This document shows positions 7,003 to 9,062 of a stretch of 9,062 nucleotides of DNA, in pieces; position 1 is the stretch's first letter, and every line of letters begins with the position of its first letter. Below the pieces are notes generated by a model. That model saw only the letters and a program-made list of their open reading frames with translations. It ran no database searches and was not told where the DNA came from. The position numbers and the translations under genes were made by a program. The stretch covers positions 1 to 9,062 of the forward strand of contig CAIJFC010000121.1 of assembly GCA_903819815.1 (NCBI GenBank), in the 5' to 3' direction. The DNA is from an uncultured Bacteroidota bacterium. Lineage in GTDB: Bacteria; Bacteroidota; Bacteroidia; Flavobacteriales; Flavobacteriaceae.

Positions 7003-7032
7003 AAAAAAGCCACTCGAAAGTGGCTTTTTTTT
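7003..7032. terminator. Bidirectional rho-independent terminator between msrA and the terC-type gene
   Basis: A perfect stem is formed by AGCCACT (7008-7014) and AGTGGCT (7019-7025), with the tetraloop CGAA on plus and TTCG on minus. It is flanked by six A at 7003-7008 and eight T at 7025-7032, so both strands give a hairpin followed by a U-run. It serves msrA from the left and the convergent terC-type gene from the right. The T-run overlaps the latter's stop codon at 7031-7033. Confidence 0.92.
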
Positions 7033-7804
7033 ATGTCTTATTTTTCTTCATTTTCATATTCAAAACCTCCACTAAAAGCGAGAAGGAAATGGCAAAATAC
7101 AAATAGCCTTTTGGAACCACATCAACATGATTTCCAAAAAAGGAAGCGCTGGCCAAATGTGCCGCTTCTGTAATTAGCATAAAGCCAATTAATACTAAAA
7201 AGGCAAGTCCTAATATTTGAATAGTGGGATGTTTATTTACAAAAATACCAACTGGCAATGCAAATTGCATCATGACAAATACGGATATTACAACCGCTGT
7301 CACCATTATATAAATTGCACCTTCAACTCCATTAGTCATCCCCACAGCAGTTAAAATACTATCAAATGAAAAGACTAAATCGATTAACATTATTTGAATT
7401 AATACTTTAGAAAATCGATTAGCTGCTGATTTTTTAAGTTGCTTTTCTTCAACCCCTTTTTCCTCAATTTTTTCACGAATTTCGGTTGTACTTTTATATA
7501 ATAAAAATAAACCACCTAGAAATAATATTAAGCTTTGACCAGTAATTTCAGCTGTAAACCAACTTAAATTAATAGTTATCCAAGCTTCTTTCATAGCGAT
7601 TAATACTGAAATACCCATTAATAAAGCAATACGTAAAAACATTGCTAAAAACAATCCTATTTGTGTTGCTTTTTTGCGTTTTTCAGCTGGTAATTTGCCT
7701 GTGGCTATAGAAATAAATATTATATTGTCAATTCCTAGTACAATTTCTAAAAATGTCAATGTTAATAAAGCTATCCAAGCACTTGGGTTAAAAAAAACTT
7801 CCAT
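7031..7804 (-). CDS. TerC family integral membrane protein
   Basis: A 257-residue inner-membrane protein of the TerC family, whose characterised members include manganese exporters and tellurite-resistance proteins. About seven hydrophobic segments are visible, near residues 8-32, 48-70, 89-104, 134-158, 162-188, 193-214 and 232-249. A charged loop lies at about 105-130. The two internally related acidic motifs typical of the family are present: LEIVLGIDNI (19-28, Asp26) in the first segment and IDLVFSFDSI (141-150, Asp142 and Asp148) in the fourth. No CBS or transporter-associated C-terminal domain is attached, so this is the short form. A specific substrate cannot be inferred. It starts 17 bases after the stop of a small lipoprotein gene and is probably cotranscribed with it. 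I see no Mn-sensing yybP-ykoY riboswitch upstream, as the gap is too short to hold one. Confidence 0.92.
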   Translation of the reverse strand: MEVFFNPSAWIALLTLTFLEIVLGIDNIIFISIATGKLPAEKRKKATQIGLFLAMFLRIALLMGISVLIAMKEAWITINLSWFTAEITGQSLILFLGGLFLLYKSTTEIREKIEEKGVEEKQLKKSAANRFSKVLIQIMLIDLVFSFDSILTAVGMTNGVEGAIYIMVTAVVISVFVMMQFALPVGIFVNKHPTIQILGLAFLVLIGFMLITEAAHLASASFFGNHVDVVPKGYLYFAISFSLLVEVLNMKMKKNKT

Positions 7805-7821
7805 TCAAATAAGTTGTATAA

Positions 7822-8190
7822 TTATTGTTTTATTGCAATTCCTTTTTGCTTTTCGTCACTTCCAACGATTCCGAATTCAAAGGTATAAGAATTTTTCGTA
7901 GTTGAAACTATTTTCATGCTAATTGCCCTCTTTTCTTGAATATTTATTGGGTGTAATTTATGCAAAACAAACTCGCAATCATTCACCCATCGCACCGTTG
8001 CAGTATCAGTTTTACCCTCGTAAGTCTCAATTTGTAATTTTTCTGTACGCTCAAAAACGGTTGTTTTCTTAACGCCATTTAAAACATAATCAAACTGGAA
8101 CTTGCCCGTTTTAAAGTCCTTGCAATTTCGTTCTACATCATAACACGATGTCAAAATCAATAATGAGACGAAGAATATTATTTTTTTCAT
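7822..8190 (-). CDS. Small lipoprotein of unknown function
   Basis: A 122-residue lipoprotein with signal MKKIIFFVSLLILTSC, whose Cys16 is the predicted lipidation site. The mature part starts CYDVERNCKDF, has a second Cys at 23 and is predicted to be mostly beta strand (FQFDYVLNG, TVRWVNDCEFVLHKL, SYTFEFGIVG). I do not recognise a functional domain. I recall that similar short flavobacterial proteins have sometimes been labelled DNA topoisomerase IV in databases. Nothing in this sequence supports that, since it is far too short, is exported and lacks topoisomerase motifs. The TerC-type gene follows after 17 bases, suggesting a two-gene unit. Upstream lies the 71-bp palindromic element, and the ATG is preceded by an A-rich stretch rather than a Shine-Dalgarno sequence. 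Confidence 0.85.
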   Translation of the reverse strand: MKKIIFFVSLLILTSCYDVERNCKDFKTGKFQFDYVLNGVKKTTVFERTEKLQIETYEGKTDTATVRWVNDCEFVLHKLHPINIQEKRAISMKIVSTTKNSYTFEFGIVGSDEKQKGIAIKQ

Positions 8191-8308
8191 TTCTATTTTT
8201 TTTTGTAGCTAATCCTGCTGTTATTCCAAATCCTCGCTAAAAAGCTCGGGATTTTCCCTTCCATCAGGGCTAGTTATTTTAGTGCTTTATTGTATTTTTT
8301 CTACTTTT
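8191..8308. other. Intergenic gap between the DUF1572 gene and the lipoprotein gene
   Basis: These 118 bases hold the 71-bp palindrome (8206-8276), an A-rich stretch on the minus strand just before the lipoprotein ATG, and about 32 AT-rich bases after the DUF1572 stop. I found no good TAnnTTTG element on the minus strand and no canonical terminator here. The lipoprotein-terC pair may therefore depend on readthrough from the pentapeptide/DUF1572 genes or on a weak promoter I cannot identify. Confidence 0.5.
8206..8276. repeat. 71-bp imperfect palindrome, possible dispersed flavobacterial repeat
   Basis: The outer arms TAGCTAATCCTG (8206-8217) and CAGGGCTAGTTA (8265-8276) pair over 12 positions, with one mismatch and two G-T pairs. 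Ten unpaired bases follow on each side. The inner arms AAATCC (8228-8233) and GGATTT (8249-8254) pair next, and a GCT/AGC hairpin tip (8236-8238 with 8243-8245) closes the structure around AAAA. There is no T-run immediately after either arm, so it does not look like a terminator. On the minus strand it reads from CTAGCCCTGAT to CAGGATTAGCT. I recall this pair of ends from intergenic repeats in many Flavobacterium genomes, but I could not check. It fills most of the gap between the DinB-like and lipoprotein genes. Confidence 0.6.
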
Positions 8309-8848
8309 TCACGCTTTTTTATCTTGCGAGAATTTTTCATCATTGTAATTCTTTGATTTATTCTTCTTTATTGATAAACTTTCCCATTCACTATTTTTTA
8401 ATTGTTTTGCATAAAAAACTATTTGTCCAATATGATATGGATAATGTGCTAATTGTCTATTAAGTGCTTCAATTACAGTGTGTTTTTCATTTCTAATAAA
8501 AATGATTTCAGATAATTGTTCTGGTTTTAAAGAGAAAAGTAATTCAAAAAAACAATCCCAACCTTTACTCCAAAAAAACATTAGTTCCTCTTTTGTTTTT
8601 ATAGTTTCTTCAAATTCGCTATCCCGATTACGCCATTCTTTTTCACCATCGGAAGTAAAAAAATCAGTCCAGCGTGAAAGCATATTTCCTGAAATATGCT
8701 TCACAATTGTTGCAATACAATTGGAATCTTCATTTGTTGAAATAAAAAGTTGTTCTTCTGTCAATTGATTTATTGCTTTTTCACCCAATGTTTTATAATA
8801 TATAAATTGGCTTTTTGCACTTTCTAAATAAGAATCAGATATACTCAT
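8309..8848 (-). CDS. DUF1572 (DinB-superfamily) protein
   Basis: A 179-residue protein of the DUF1572 family within the DinB/YfiT four-helix-bundle superfamily of putative metal-dependent enzymes. The family core is easy to read: CIATIVKHISGNMLSRWTDF (44-63), TSDGEKEWRNRDSEFE (65-80), the FWSKGWDCFFELL helix (92-104) and LNRQLAHYPYHIGQIVFYAK (129-148). His51, His135 and His139 are the expected metal-binding triad. The segment SEWESLSIKKNKSK and a lysine-rich tail end the protein. No signal peptide is seen, so it is cytoplasmic. An open frame continues upstream to 9049, but that part lies inside the pentapeptide gene in another frame. The ATG at 8848 is chosen because it gives the family's normal length and follows the upstream stop by one base (TAATATG), indicating translational coupling. 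The substrate is unknown, and bacillithiol-type thiol transfer is known only for other branches. Confidence 0.88.
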   Translation of the reverse strand: MSISDSYLESAKSQFIYYKTLGEKAINQLTEEQLFISTNEDSNCIATIVKHISGNMLSRWTDFFTSDGEKEWRNRDSEFEETIKTKEELMFFWSKGWDCFFELLFSLKPEQLSEIIFIRNEKHTVIEALNRQLAHYPYHIGQIVFYAKQLKNSEWESLSIKKNKSKNYNDEKFSQDKKA

Positions 8849-8849
8849 A

Positions 8850-9062
8850 TTACTCAATTTTAATATCATATTTATCCAATAATCCAACGATTCCTTGCGA
8901 CGAAAATTTTGCTTTTCGCATCGGACTAAATTCTGGGTCAATTTTGAAATTTTGTGCCAGTGTAAAATCAGCAGCAGCCAAGTGCGTATCATTAAAAATA
9001 GCACCTTCCAGATTGCTATTTTCAAAAATAGAATTTGATAAATTGGCACCTATAAAAGTCAC
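8850..9062 (-). CDS. Pentapeptide-repeat protein, C-terminal part (runs off right edge)
   Basis: Seventy codons of an open frame enter from the right edge and end at TAA 8850-8852. The first codon in the window is GTG, but it is almost certainly internal, since homologues are much longer (about 190 residues from memory). The visible N-terminal half shows pentapeptide repeats of the A(N/D)LXX type: GANLS, NSIFE, NSNLE, GAIFN and LAAAD, which form a right-handed quadrilateral beta-helix. After these a non-repeat tail (FKIDPEFSPMRKAKFS, then GIVGLLDKYDIKIE) closes the helix, a pattern I associate with QnrB-like chromosomal proteins of flavobacteria. Qnr proteins bind gyrase and protect it from quinolones. 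Whether this one does cannot be judged from the fragment. It is directly upstream of, and likely coupled to, the DUF1572 gene. Confidence 0.85.
   Translation of the reverse strand: MTFIGANLSNSIFENSNLEGAIFNDTHLAAADFTLAQNFKIDPEFSPMRKAKFSSQGIVGLLDKYDIKIE

Noticed and set aside
7805..7821. Mn-responsive riboswitch upstream of the TerC-type gene
   Set aside because: Only 17 bases separate it from the preceding gene, too short for a yybP-ykoY element, and no such structure is visible.
8206..8276. Rho-independent terminator or integron attC site
   Set aside because: Neither arm is followed directly by a T-run on its strand, the middle has a large unpaired loop, and attC core sequences (GTTRRRY/RYYYAAC) are not found at the ends.
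8478..8768. Plus-strand 96-residue open frame
   Set aside because: It is antisense to the well-supported DUF1572 gene and its composition is that of a reverse-strand shadow.
8849..9049. 67-residue N-terminal extension of the DUF1572 protein
   Set aside because: It overlaps the pentapeptide-repeat reading frame in another frame. The hydrophobic sequence it gives is an out-of-frame product, and the ATG at 8848 fits family length.

Overview
The window looks like ordinary chromosome from a flavobacterium (Bacteroidota, probably Flavobacterium or a close relative). The DNA is AT-rich. Intergenic regions carry Bacteroidota-type -7 promoter elements (TAnnTTTG), and Shine-Dalgarno sequences are mostly absent. 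Lipoprotein and Sec signals are of the usual flavobacterial kind, and the gene families (DUF1573, TIGR02757, a lipoprotein MsrA, a DUF1572 DinB-like protein, a QnrB-like pentapeptide protein) are typical of that group. I see no phage, plasmid, transposase, CRISPR, tRNA or rRNA. Organism and family names come from recall and motif reading, not from a database search.

Layout, left to right. 1-590 (minus) is the N-terminal part of valyl-tRNA synthetase, running off the left edge and absent from a simple closed-ORF list. A short divergent promoter region separates it from a plus-strand DUF1573 exported protein (715-1149), which ends at a strong terminator. A class I/II PLP aminotransferase (1267-2460) follows with its own terminator, then an unrecognised secreted protein (2557-3225). 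That last gene meets rlmD, a 23S rRNA m5U methyltransferase on the minus strand (3227-4639), tail to tail with a one-base gap. Next come two co-oriented minus-strand genes, a LolD-like ABC ATPase (5518-6198) followed by a TIGR02757/DUF2400 protein (4726-5502). On the plus strand there is a lipoprotein MsrA (6342-6989). A bidirectional terminator separates it from a minus-strand block read from the right edge: pentapeptide-repeat protein (partial), DUF1572 DinB-like protein, a 71-bp imperfect palindrome, a small lipoprotein, and a TerC-family membrane protein.

How the genes fit together: most are housekeeping genes (translation, rRNA modification, amino-acid metabolism, lipoprotein sorting, oxidative protein repair, metal export) in short independent units rather than one pathway. 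No gene-free stretch exceeds about 150 bases. I did not find an undescribed multi-gene system. The items most worth a second look are the 71-bp palindromic element at 8206-8276, a possible HhH-GPD glycosylase-like residue pattern in the TIGR02757 protein, and the unassigned secreted protein at 2557-3225.
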